Source: Actinomycetes bacterium
GTDB lineage: Bacteria; Actinomycetota; Actinomycetes; Propionibacteriales; Propionibacteriaceae
Direction of reading: 5' to 3'
Length of the DNA: 13,050 nucleotides
Assembly (NCBI GenBank): GCA_023437345.1
Contig: JAEZGC010000307.1
Location: forward strand, 1 to 13,050
Under the pieces are notes generated by a model. It worked only from the letters and a program-made list of their open reading frames with translations, did no database searches and was not told where the DNA came from. A program made the position numbers and the translations under genes. Shown here one piece after another: positions 1 through 5,929 of the stretch; the stretch's first letter is position 1; the number at the start of each line of letters is the position of its first letter.

Positions 1-761
1 CCGGCGCCGGCCGGTTCCTCAAGGAGCAGAACCCCGCAATCAAGGTAATCGGCGTCCACCCCACCGACGACCATGACATTCCCGGTGTCCGCAGCCGCCG
101 CGCGCTCGCGCTGACCGACTTCTTCACCCCCGACGCCTATGACGCGGTGATCGAGATCGGCGACGACGAGGCCTACGCGCTGTGCCGCGACCTGCACCAG
201 ATCGAGAGCCTGGTCGCCGGGCCCAGCTGCGGGCTCGCGCTGGCCGGGGCGCTGCGGGCGGTGCCCGACGAGCCGGGCGTCGTCGCCGTGGTGGTCTTCC
301 CCGACAGCGCGTTCAAGTTCCTGTCCTCGTTCCGGCGCCCTCTGTCCGACCTGTTCCCTGCCGAACCCGGCCCGGCTCCCGCACCGGCCAACCCGTTCGC
401 CGAGCACCTGGAGGCGGCCTTCGCGATGGCCCGCAGCGGCCCTGACGTGATCGACGTGGCGCGCGCCCGCGAGCTGTTGGACGCCGGGGTGACGGTCGTC
501 GACGTCCGCAACCCCGACGAGGTGGCACGGGTCCGCATCCCAGGGATCACCTACCTGCCGCTGCCCGAGCTGTCCGGCGGGCGCACCGACGGGTTGCCGT
601 CCGACCTGGACGCGCCGCTGGTCACCATCTGCGCGGCCGGGACCCGGTCGCTGTACGCCCTGCTGGCGCTCAAGGCGCAGGGCTACCGCGAGGTGAAGAG
701 TGTCGACGGCGGGATGAACGCCTGGGTCGCCGCCGGACTGCCCACCACGTCCGGGGTCTGA
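1..761 (+). CDS. PLP-dependent cysteine synthase-type enzyme fused to rhodanese domain (5' partial)
   Basis: The reading frame is open from base 3 to the TGA at 759-761, so the start lies before the window and 252 residues are visible. Visible residues 1 to about 120 match the C-terminal part of the cysteine synthase/CysM fold: a GRFLKE..N segment followed by KVIGVHP, then GPSCGLALAGAL (the counterpart of the GISSGA region) and VVFPDSAFKFLS near the domain end. A Pro/Ala-rich linker (about residues 120-150) leads into a rhodanese domain with VVDVRNPDEV and the sulfur-carrying loop CAAGTRS (Cys codon at 630-632, visible residue 210). By family, the first domain handles cysteine, O-activated serine or H2S-type chemistry with PLP, and the rhodanese takes up sulfur as a persulfide. 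I infer that sulfur released or bound by the first domain is passed to the second. The PLP lysine is outside the window, so cysteine synthesis and cysteine desulfhydration cannot be told apart. The protein is probably cytoplasmic. Confidence 0.88.
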   Translation, partial: GAGRFLKEQNPAIKVIGVHPTDDHDIPGVRSRRALALTDFFTPDAYDAVIEIGDDEAYALCRDLHQIESLVAGPSCGLALAGALRAVPDEPGVVAVVVFPDSAFKFLSSFRRPLSDLFPAEPGPAPAPANPFAEHLEAAFAMARSGPDVIDVARARELLDAGVTVVDVRNPDEVARVRIPGITYLPLPELSGGRTDGLPSDLDAPLVTICAAGTRSLYALLALKAQGYREVKSVDGGMNAWVAAGLPTTSGV

Positions 762-799
762 ACCGGGCCCTCTCCCCGAATCCGGTTGCGGACGGGCTG

Positions 800-820
800 C
801 CGAGGGAACATTGCCCTCGG
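800..820 (+). terminator. Stem-loop after the PLP/rhodanese gene, possible terminator
   Basis: CCGAGGG at 800-806 and CCCTCGG at 814-820 form a perfect 7-bp inverted repeat around a 7-base loop, 38 bp after the stop codon at 761. No T-tract follows, so it is not a textbook intrinsic terminator. GC-rich actinobacteria often use such U-poor hairpins, and its position before the next gene fits. The rest of the 762-924 gap holds only a weaker 5-bp repeat (GGGAG/CTCCC, 885-899) and the Shine-Dalgarno of the next gene. Confidence 0.4.
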
Positions 821-924
821 GCCACCGCCTGGTTCCGGTTTCGGGGGGCGGGATTGGCCGCCGACGCCCTGCCGGCACCACACTGGGAGAGTGGCTCCCG
901 CCACCCAACCGAAGGAGCCCACCG

Positions 925-1932
925 ATGGCGGACGACAGCGACGGCCGGGTGGCCGTCTACATCGACTTCGACAACATAGTCATCTCGCGCTACAACCAGC
1001 TGCACGGCCGGGGCGCCTTCCAGCTCGACAGGGTGCGCCAGACCGACCCGTCCGACCCCGCCGCCGATCCCGAGGTCGCCGCCAGGATCCGGGCCGCGAC
1101 CGTCGACATCGGCGCGGTGCTCGACTACGCGTCCTCGTTCGGCCAGATCGTCTCCAGCACCGCCTACGCCGACTGGTCCCAGCCGGTGAACGCCGCCTAC
1201 CGGCGCCAGCTGGTCGACCGGGCCGTCGACCTGACCCAGATGTTCCCGCTGTCGGCGACCAAGAACGGGGCCGACATCCGGCTGGCCGTCGACGTGGTGG
1301 AGGACCTGTTCCGGCTGGACGGGGTGACCCACGTCGTGCTCGCGGCCGGCGACTCCGACTACGTCGCGCTGGCCCAGCGGGTGAAGCGGCTGGGCCGCTC
1401 GATAGTGGCGGTCGGGGTCGCCGGGGCCACCAGCAAGGCGCTGCCCGCGGCGTGCAACGAGTTCAGCATGTACGACGACCTGCCGGGGGTCGGGGCAGAC
1501 GACGCCGAGGACGTCGCCGAGCCGGCGGCCGAACCCGCGACCCCGGCCGCAGCGCCGCGCAAGTCCCCAGCCCGCAAGTCTGGCAAGGCCAAGGACGCTT
1601 CCGCGGCCCCCGCCCCGCAGCCGGCGGCTGCGACCGCTGAGCCGTCCGACGATCCGGCAGTCAACGGTGGGGAGCAGGCCGCCAAGCTCTCCCCGCGAGC
1701 CGCCACCACGCTGCTGCGCCGGGCCCTGGAACTGGGCCACGACAAGGCCGGACGCGATGAGTGGCTGCACACCTCGGCGGTGAAGCAGCAGATCAAGCGG
1801 ATGGATCCGGGCTTCCACGAGAAGTCGCTCGGGTACAGCTCGTTCACAGACTTCGTGAAGTCGCGCTCCCGCCTGGTCGAGGTGGAGAAGGCGTCCAACG
1901 GCCAGCGGATCCGGCTGCGGACGATCGACTAG
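925..1932 (+). CDS. NYN-domain putative RNase with C-terminal OST-HTH/LOTUS domain
   Basis: 335 residues. The ATG at 925 is chosen because GAAGGAG (911-917) lies 7 bases upstream and the NYN domain starts immediately after it; the upstream in-frame extension from 811 lacks family similarity. Residues 8-190 form a NYN (PIN-like) nuclease domain: VYIDFDN (D14, N17), NGADIRLAVDVVEDL (D117, D123) and AGDSDYV (D143, D145) supply the acidic cluster expected to bind metal for RNA cleavage. Residues 190-255 are an Ala/Pro/Lys-rich flexible linker. Residues 256-335 (LSPRAATTLLRRALEL through LGYSSFTDFVKS to QRIRLR) match the OST-HTH/LOTUS fold, a winged-helix-like RNA-binding module. The combination suggests a soluble RNase whose substrate is selected by the C-terminal domain, as in eukaryotic MARF1-type proteins. 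The RNA target is unknown. The stop overlaps that of the convergent hydrolase gene by 4 bases. Confidence 0.9.
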   Translation: MADDSDGRVAVYIDFDNIVISRYNQLHGRGAFQLDRVRQTDPSDPAADPEVAARIRAATVDIGAVLDYASSFGQIVSSTAYADWSQPVNAAYRRQLVDRAVDLTQMFPLSATKNGADIRLAVDVVEDLFRLDGVTHVVLAAGDSDYVALAQRVKRLGRSIVAVGVAGATSKALPAACNEFSMYDDLPGVGADDAEDVAEPAAEPATPAAAPRKSPARKSGKAKDASAAPAPQPAAATAEPSDDPAVNGGEQAAKLSPRAATTLLRRALELGHDKAGRDEWLHTSAVKQQIKRMDPGFHEKSLGYSSFTDFVKSRSRLVEVEKASNGQRIRLRTID

Positions 1933-2828
1933 GACGCCTGCGGACCTGCCGGCTCCAGCGACGCCAGGAAGTCGAGCACCTCGGTGGCGACCTCGTCGGG
2001 GGCGTCCCTGACCACCCAGTGGCCGGCGTCCGGCACCACGACGAGCCGGCAGTGCGGCAGTGCCGCGGCGAGCTCGCGGGCCCGCTGCACCGGCACCCCG
2101 ACGTCCCGCTCGGCGTGGACGACCAGGGCGGGCATGGTGAGCTCGCCGACCCGGGGGAGGTAGTTGGTCCGGATCCGGTCGCGCAGGATCTGGTCGCGTT
2201 GCCACTGCCCGAACGCCTGTGAGCCGCTCGGCCGGGCCGCTTCGGCCATCGCCGCGTCCAGCAGTGCCGGGGTGAGCCGGGCAGGGTTGCTGATGATCTG
2301 CGCCAGCGACCACCGCAGCATCGGGCGACTCGCGGCGACCATTCGGAAGCCGGCGTCCAGCAACCCGCTGTGCAGACTCAGCCAGCTTGTCAGGTGGAAG
2401 GCGCCCGAGACCCACCCGTCCCGCTGGCGGTCCATGATTCCCGCGGTGCAGACCGGGATGATGGCGCGCACCCGTCCGGGGTGCTCGAGCGCGTAGCCCA
2501 GGGTCATCCCGCCGCCCATGCTGATCCCGCCCAGCACGAACCCGTCCAGGTCGAGGGCGTCGACGAAGGCGCCGGCGACCCGGACCAGCTTCTCCTGGGT
2601 GGACGGCCACGCCGGCAGCGGGGTGTTGCCGTAACCCGGGGCGTCCGGGGCGAGTACCCGGTAGCCGCCATCGGCCAGCCGGCCCCCGAAGTCACCCCAG
2701 GACAGCTCGGCGCTGTCCAGCCCGCCGCCGTGCAGCAGGACCACTGTGCCGCGCGGGTCGGCCTGAGGCAGCCACTCAAGATAGGACGCGGGTCCGTCCG
2801 GCAGGTCGACCTGATGGCGCACGGGCAT
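1929..2828 (-). CDS. Alpha/beta-fold hydrolase
   Basis: 299 residues. The ATG at 2828 is preceded by AAGGGAG (2840-2834) at 5 bases. The full catalytic set of the fold is visible: the oxyanion motif HGGG (33-36), the nucleophile elbow GISMGG with Ser103, the acid in HAERDVGVPV (Asp242) and the histidine in DAGHWV (His270). Length and layout match single-domain esterase/lipase, haloperoxidase-like or C-C hydrolases; the substrate cannot be read from sequence. A cap region of about residues 125-215 lies between nucleophile and acid. There is no signal peptide, so it is cytoplasmic. It lies 81 bp downstream of the MBL-fold hydrolase gene on the same strand, so the two may form one unit under the tetR-associated promoter. 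A TAGGTT box at 2861-2856 could also give it its own start. Its TAG stop (1931-1929) is shared with the stop of the convergent NYN gene. Confidence 0.9.
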   Translation of the reverse strand: MPVRHQVDLPDGPASYLEWLPQADPRGTVVLLHGGGLDSAELSWGDFGGRLADGGYRVLAPDAPGYGNTPLPAWPSTQEKLVRVAGAFVDALDLDGFVLGGISMGGGMTLGYALEHPGRVRAIIPVCTAGIMDRQRDGWVSGAFHLTSWLSLHSGLLDAGFRMVAASRPMLRWSLAQIISNPARLTPALLDAAMAEAARPSGSQAFGQWQRDQILRDRIRTNYLPRVGELTMPALVVHAERDVGVPVQRARELAAALPHCRLVVVPDAGHWVVRDAPDEVATEVLDFLASLEPAGPQAS

Positions 2829-2862
2829 CGCTGCTCCCTTCGGCGGTATGCCACCAACCTAG

Positions 2863-2894
2863 CCGGGACCGCCCGGGAAGGGGCCGGTTCGGCC
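2863..2894 (-). other. Two short hairpins between the MBL and hydrolase genes
   Basis: GGCCG/CGGCC (2882-2886 and 2890-2894, 3-base loop) and CCGGG/CCCGG (2863-2867 and 2872-2876, 4-base loop) follow one another, starting 15 bases after the MBL stop codon on the minus strand. Each has a 5-bp GC stem and no T-tract. They could act as a partial terminator or as RNA-processing or stability elements within a two-gene transcript. Such short GC stems also arise by chance in this base composition. Confidence 0.25.
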
Positions 2895-2909
2895 AGTGCG
2901 CCAGCGGCG

Positions 2910-3632
2910 TCACCCGGGCTGGACGCCGGCCTCCAGTTGCTGCAACAGCGCCGGGACGCCACCGCGCCACGGCGTCCCGTGGCCGGGCAGCACCCAGTCC
3001 GCCTCGATGCCGGCATGCTCGGCCAGCTTGGCGCGGGCCTGGGCGGGGTCGTCGGTGAAGGGCGCGGGCCCGGGGCCCGCGGCACCGGTGAGGACGTGGC
3101 GGGTGGTGAGCGCGTCGCCGACGAACACCGCGCCGACGGCGGGCACATGGTAGGCGACGCTGCCGGGGGAGTGGCCGGGCAGCGCCAGCACCCGAGGGCT
3201 GCCGGGCAGGTCGAGCACCTCGCCGCCGGAGAGGGTGTGCACCTCGGTGAGATGGGTCGTCCGCAGCCCGCCCTTGCGCGCGGTGTACCACAGGAAGCCC
3301 AGCAGCGCGCCGATCCTGACCTGCCCCCAGCCGTTGGCCGGCGGCTTGGCCTGGCCGCGGGCGCGGGCGGCGTCGGCGTGGTGGATCCACACCGGGACGC
3401 CGTGATCGCGTCGCAGCCGCTCGGCGAAGCCGAGGTGGTCGGTGTCGCCGTGGGTCAGCAGGACGGCCCTGATGTCGTCGGGGCGCCGTCCGATCGAGGC
3501 GAGTTCGTCGACCAGGTCGCGCCACTGTCCGGCGACACCGGCGTCGATGACGGTGACCCCGGTGTCGTCGACGACCAGGTAACAGGCGACCAGGTCGTTG
3601 CCGATCCGGTGCAGGCCGGGTGCGAGCCTCAT
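2910..3632 (-). CDS. MBL-fold metallo-hydrolase
   Basis: 240 residues. The ATG at 3632 is preceded by GGAG (3643-3640) at 7 bases. It is a compact metallo-beta-lactamase-fold enzyme: the strand-loop THGDTDHLG (60-68; H61, D63, D65, H66) is the zinc motif with Asp in place of the usual second histidine of HxHxDH. Further ligands are expected at H154 (LPGHSPGS), D173 (FVGDAL) and H218 (VLPGHGTPW). The family includes glyoxalase II-like thioesterases, lactonases and general hydrolases. The GHS..GS and PGHG signatures fit that broad group, but the substrate is not determinable. It is cytoplasmic, with no signal peptide. It is transcribed divergently from a tetR gene through an operator-like spacer, so it is probably the main repressed target. 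Its start codon overlaps the stop of an upstream 20-codon ORF (ATGA), suggesting translational coupling. Confidence 0.9.
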   Translation of the reverse strand: MRLAPGLHRIGNDLVACYLVVDDTGVTVIDAGVAGQWRDLVDELASIGRRPDDIRAVLLTHGDTDHLGFAERLRRDHGVPVWIHHADAARARGQAKPPANGWGQVRIGALLGFLWYTARKGGLRTTHLTEVHTLSGGEVLDLPGSPRVLALPGHSPGSVAYHVPAVGAVFVGDALTTRHVLTGAAGPGPAPFTDDPAQARAKLAEHAGIEADWVLPGHGTPWRGGVPALLQQLEAGVQPG

Positions 3633-3691
3633 CGCACCGCTCCGGTCGGACGGGCGGGACGCTCAGCGGTGCAGGTGAATGACGTGTGCAT
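3629..3691 (-). CDS. Possible 20-residue leader ORF upstream of the MBL gene
   Basis: An ATG at 3691 opens a 20-codon frame ending with TGA at 3631-3629, which overlaps the MBL ATG as ATGA. AGGAG (3700-3696) stands 4 bases upstream of its start. The predicted transcription start for the TTGACT/TACTCT promoter (near 3714) would place this ORF as the first translatable frame, with a leader of about 23 bases. The peptide begins MHTSFTC and is rich in Thr, Pro and Arg. It has no membrane segment and no run of one amino acid that would suggest classical attenuation. It may couple ribosomes into the MBL gene, or be a chance ORF. I recognise no family. Confidence 0.4.
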   Translation of the reverse strand: MHTSFTCTAERPARPTGAVR

Positions 3692-3716
3692 GGTTCTCCT
3701 AGCAATCTCCAACGAA

Positions 3717-3755
3717 AGCTAGAGTATGTAGCTATGATGGCTATAGTCAATAGCT
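3717..3755. promoter_or_regulatory. Overlapping inverted repeats, probable TetR-family operator
   Basis: Two perfect inverted repeats share a central arm: AGCTA/TAGCT (3717-3721 and 3729-3733) and AGCTAT/ATAGCT (3730-3735 and 3750-3755). The core GCT recurs at 3718, 3731, 3740 and 3753, with symmetric spacing of 13, 9 and 13 bases. The stretch is strikingly AT-rich for this genome and ends directly before the tetR Shine-Dalgarno. TetR-family repressors usually bind palindromes in the divergent spacer next to their own gene. The position over both promoters therefore suggests autoregulation plus control of the MBL/hydrolase genes. The exact operator boundaries are inferred. Confidence 0.55.
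3721..3750 (-). promoter_or_regulatory. Sigma70-type promoter for the MBL/leader transcript
   Basis: On the minus strand TTGACT (3750-3745) and TACTCT (3726-3721) are separated by 18 bases, close to the TTGACA and TAnnnT pattern of vegetative actinobacterial promoters. Transcription would start near 3714. The whole promoter lies inside the inverted-repeat cluster 3717-3755, so a bound TetR-type repressor would block it. On the plus strand TATGAT (3733-3738) is a candidate -10 for tetR, without an obvious -35. Confidence 0.6.
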
Positions 3756-3766
3756 GAGGAGACGCC

Positions 3767-4345
3767 ATGCCCACTCCGCCCCGCACCTCCGTGCCCGAGA
3801 TCGTCGCCGCCGGCCGCGCCGTCCTGGCCGAGGCCGGACTCGATGGCCTCACCATGGCGGAGGTCGCCGTCCGGGTGGGGGTCAGGGCGCCGTCGCTGTA
3901 CAAGCGGGTGCGCAGCCGGTCCGACCTGGTGCGGTTGGTGGTCGAGGACGTCCTGGCCGGCCTGGGCGCCGACCTGGACGCCGCTGCCGGCAGCAGTGAC
4001 CCCGCCGCGGACCTGGTCGCTCTCGCCCGCGCGCTGCGGGAGTTCGCCCGGCGGAACCCGTACGGCTACAGCCTGGTCTTCCAGCCCCTGCCGGACGGCG
4101 TCACGCCCGACCCCGAACTTGTGGCGGCCGCCGCCGCACCCGTGCTGCGGGTGTGCGAGCGGTTGGTCGGGCCCGACCACGCCCTGCCGGCCGCCCGAAC
4201 CGTCACGGCCTGGGCGTCGGGGTTCCTGAGGATGGAGCTGACCGGCGGCTTCCAGCTGGCCGGCGACGTTGATGACGCCTTCGACTTCGGTGTCGAGTTG
4301 CTGGCCCGGGCGCTGTCCGGGACCGCCCCCTCAGATCAGGTTTGA
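3767..4345 (+). CDS. TetR-family transcriptional regulator
   Basis: 192 residues. The ATG at 3767 follows GAGGAG (3756-3761) at 5 bases. The N-terminal DNA-binding domain is clear: a helix VPEIVAAGRAVLAEAGLDG (9-27), then the HTH LTMAEVAVRVGVRAPSLYKR (28-47) ending in the typical LY-type recognition helix, and SRSDLVRLV. The C-terminal ligand and dimer domain (about 60-190) contains WASGFLRMELTGGFQL, resembling the WHG/TetR_C_33-type effector domain. The gene is divergent from the MBL-fold hydrolase, with operator-like repeats between them, so it most likely represses itself and that operon until a small ligand binds, perhaps the substrate of the two hydrolases. The ligand is unknown. It converges on the LysR-type gene with 13 bp between stops. 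Confidence 0.92.
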   Translation: MPTPPRTSVPEIVAAGRAVLAEAGLDGLTMAEVAVRVGVRAPSLYKRVRSRSDLVRLVVEDVLAGLGADLDAAAGSSDPAADLVALARALREFARRNPYGYSLVFQPLPDGVTPDPELVAAAAAPVLRVCERLVGPDHALPAARTVTAWASGFLRMELTGGFQLAGDVDDAFDFGVELLARALSGTAPSDQV

Positions 4346-4358
4346 GGCGCGGCAGGTT

Positions 4359-5039
4359 TCAGCGTCGTCGGCCGGGCCGGCGGCGACGCCCCGGTGCGTC
4401 GCGAGGCGGCGTGCGCCGGCGGTCCGGTTCGGCCGGCGGGCGCCGGGCCGCACGGTCGGCAGTGGTCCGCGAACTCCTGGCGGTGCGGCCCCTGACGATC
4501 CCGACGAACTCCTCGATCAGGGAGTCCCGCTGCGGGTCGATCCCCGCAGGTCCGGCGAGCCAGGCCAGCGCGACCGTGGTCGGCTCCACATCGGTGATCG
4601 GCCGGATCACCAGGTCGCGTCGACTGCCGGAACGGGCCACGGACTGCGGCACGAGCAGCACGCCCGCGCCCCAAGCCACCTTGTCGAAGGCGTCCGGCCC
4701 GTCCGCCACCAGCGGCTCGCCGGCCAGGTCGGCCAGTCGCAGTTCGTCGAACGCGGCGACCGGGTGGTCCTTGGGTGCGACGACGACCGGGACCTCGTCG
4801 TAGAGCCGGATCAGGTGAAGCCCGTCGGACTCGACAGGCAGCCTGACGAAGCACAGCGTCACCCTGTCATCTGACAGCGCGGCGCGCTGATCGGCCTGGG
4901 TCACCTCGACGACCTCGAGCGGGACGTCGGGCAGGCGCTCGGCCCACACCCGACGCCACTTGGTGAGGGTCACCCCCGGAACGTGCCCCACCCGCAGCAC
5001 GGGTCGGACTGCCCGGTCGACCGGTTCCTCGAGGCTCAC
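4359..5039 (-). CDS. LysR-type substrate-binding domain protein lacking an HTH, Arg-rich tail
   Basis: 226 residues. The GTG at 5039 is the only reasonable start, because an in-frame TAG lies a few codons upstream; no HTH can be encoded before it. Residues 13-185 match the two-lobed effector domain of LysR regulators: LRVGHVPG opening strand, LEVVEVTQADQRAAL, PVVVAPKDHPVA, and LADLAGEPLV. Residues 183-226 form a tail with 18 arginines in 44 residues plus prolines, predicted disordered and able to bind nucleic acid. Standalone LysR effector-domain proteins ending in a GIVRGRT-like segment are known to me in actinobacteria, but their role is unclear. It could bind a ligand and act on a partner regulator, or contact DNA by the tail. 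It lies 53 bp downstream of the methyltransferase-like gene on the same strand, so co-transcription is likely. Confidence 0.82.
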   Translation of the reverse strand: MSLEEPVDRAVRPVLRVGHVPGVTLTKWRRVWAERLPDVPLEVVEVTQADQRAALSDDRVTLCFVRLPVESDGLHLIRLYDEVPVVVAPKDHPVAAFDELRLADLAGEPLVADGPDAFDKVAWGAGVLLVPQSVARSGSRRDLVIRPITDVEPTTVALAWLAGPAGIDPQRDSLIEEFVGIVRGRTARSSRTTADRAARRPPAEPDRRRTPPRDAPGRRRRPGRRR

Positions 5040-5092
5040 CCCCGCAGGCTAGTCGACAAGGGGCGTGACGACTCGCGGGGCCGGCGCCGACT

Positions 5093-5617
5093 TCACCACA
5101 GGTAGGGCAGGAACCGCCGCGGCACCCGGGCGCGGTAGTCGGCGTAGCCGGGATGCTGCTCCAGCAGCCACGCCTCCTCCCGGCGCCGCTTCGCCTCGAA
5201 GAACCCAACGCCCACCGCGAACGGCGCCAGCGCCAGCGGGGACGAGGCCAGCGCCCAGCCGAGCAGGACGAGCAGCACGCCGCCATAGATCGGGTGCCGG
5301 ACCAGGCCGTAGACCCCGTCCTGACGAATCGCGCCGGACGCCACCGGACGGGGGAAGGGCGTGAGCTGGCTGCCCAGGCCGGCCCCTCCCACCAGCGCGA
5401 GCCCGACGCCGCCGACAGCCACCAGTCCGCCGGCCAGCCACAGCCACGGCCGCGCCACCACCGGCCAGCCACCGCCGAGCAGGCCGGCAAGGCCGGCCGC
5501 CACGAACAGCGCCGCCTGGAGCGCCACCCAGCCGCCGCCCCTGCGGCCGAGCTCGGGCATCCGGGTGGCCCGGCCCGGTCGGATCGGGGCCGGCTCCTGA
5601 CCGGGCGGGAAGCTCAT
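5093..5617 (-). CDS. Isoprenylcysteine carboxyl methyltransferase-family membrane protein
   Basis: 174 residues. ATG at 5617 with a weak GTGGGG upstream. Three or four hydrophobic segments are visible (about 32-50, 57-80 and 113-140). The family signature follows: DGVYGLVRHPIYGG (100-113, with R107-H108-P109), a conserved EE pair at 147-148 in REEAWLLEQHP, and YADYRARVPRRFLPYL at the C-terminus. In ICMT and related phospholipid/NnrU-like methyltransferases these residues bind S-adenosylmethionine at the membrane face. Bacteria lack prenylated CaaX proteins in general, so the substrate is probably a lipid or another small hydrophobic molecule. It is the first gene of a probable two-gene unit with the LysR-type protein and is divergent from the small DUF6582-like gene, sharing a 54-bp spacer. 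Confidence 0.85.
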   Translation of the reverse strand: MSFPPGQEPAPIRPGRATRMPELGRRGGGWVALQAALFVAAGLAGLLGGGWPVVARPWLWLAGGLVAVGGVGLALVGGAGLGSQLTPFPRPVASGAIRQDGVYGLVRHPIYGGVLLVLLGWALASSPLALAPFAVGVGFFEAKRRREEAWLLEQHPGYADYRARVPRRFLPYLW

Positions 5618-5637
5618 TGCCCCACGCTAGCCCGGGG

Positions 5638-5671
5638 TTGGGCACCCGCAACGCCCGACGTACGGTTGACC
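5638..5671 (+). promoter_or_regulatory. Candidate leaderless promoter of the DUF6582-like gene
   Basis: TTGGGC (5638-5643) and TACGGT (5661-5666) are separated by 17 bases. The -10 box ends 5 bases before the ATG at 5672, so transcription would begin at or next to the A of the start codon. No Shine-Dalgarno lies between. This matches the leaderless arrangement (TAnnnT about 6-7 bases before the transcript start) common in actinobacteria. Confidence 0.5.
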
Positions 5672-5923
5672 ATGGCGAGAATCAAGCGACGCGAGGACAC
5701 CAACCCCGACGAGGGGGAGCGGAAGTACGGCGACGTGGAGTTCGCAGACCCCGTCAACAACAAGTACCCGATCGACACCGAGGAGCACGTCAGGGCGGCG
5801 TGGTCCTACATCAACAAGGACGCCAACGCGGCCAAGTACTCCTCGAAGGAGGAGGTCGAGCGGATCAAGGGCAGGATCCGGACCGCCGCGAAGCGGTTCG
5901 ACATCGAGATCAGCGACGACTGA
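5672..5923 (+). CDS. Small DUF6582-like protein
   Basis: 83 residues. The ATG at 5672 is preferred over longer in-frame extensions because the conserved part starts here and a -10-like box lies directly upstream. The protein is soluble, charged and probably mostly helical. It has RKYGDVEFADPVNNKYPID (17-35), then EEHVRAAWSYINK (37-49), a KYSSKEEVERIKGRI helix (55-69) and AAKRFDIEI at the end. The order FA/FADP..KYPIDteeHVRAAW..N..KY resembles DUF6582, a short family of unknown function found as a lone protein or attached to phage- and stress-related proteins. I assign it by memory of the pattern only. No catalytic residues are evident. It is divergent from the ICMT-like gene and ends 6 bp from the stop of the kinase. 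Confidence 0.8.
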   Translation: MARIKRREDTNPDEGERKYGDVEFADPVNNKYPIDTEEHVRAAWSYINKDANAAKYSSKEEVERIKGRIRTAAKRFDIEISDD

Positions 5924-5929
5924 GGCCGG

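Noticed and set aside
670..2610. Very long minus-strand reading frame (646 codons) opposite the NYN gene and across part of the hydrolase gene
   Set aside because: It lies opposite the NYN gene and overlaps the real hydrolase gene in another frame. It is Arg/Gly/Pro-rich with no domain and has no Shine-Dalgarno. Long antisense frames are expected at this GC content.
2370..3722. Plus-strand frame of 450 codons opposite the hydrolase and MBL genes
   Set aside because: It is antisense to two genes with complete catalytic motifs. Its product is Gly/Ala/Gln/Val-rich without family resemblance.
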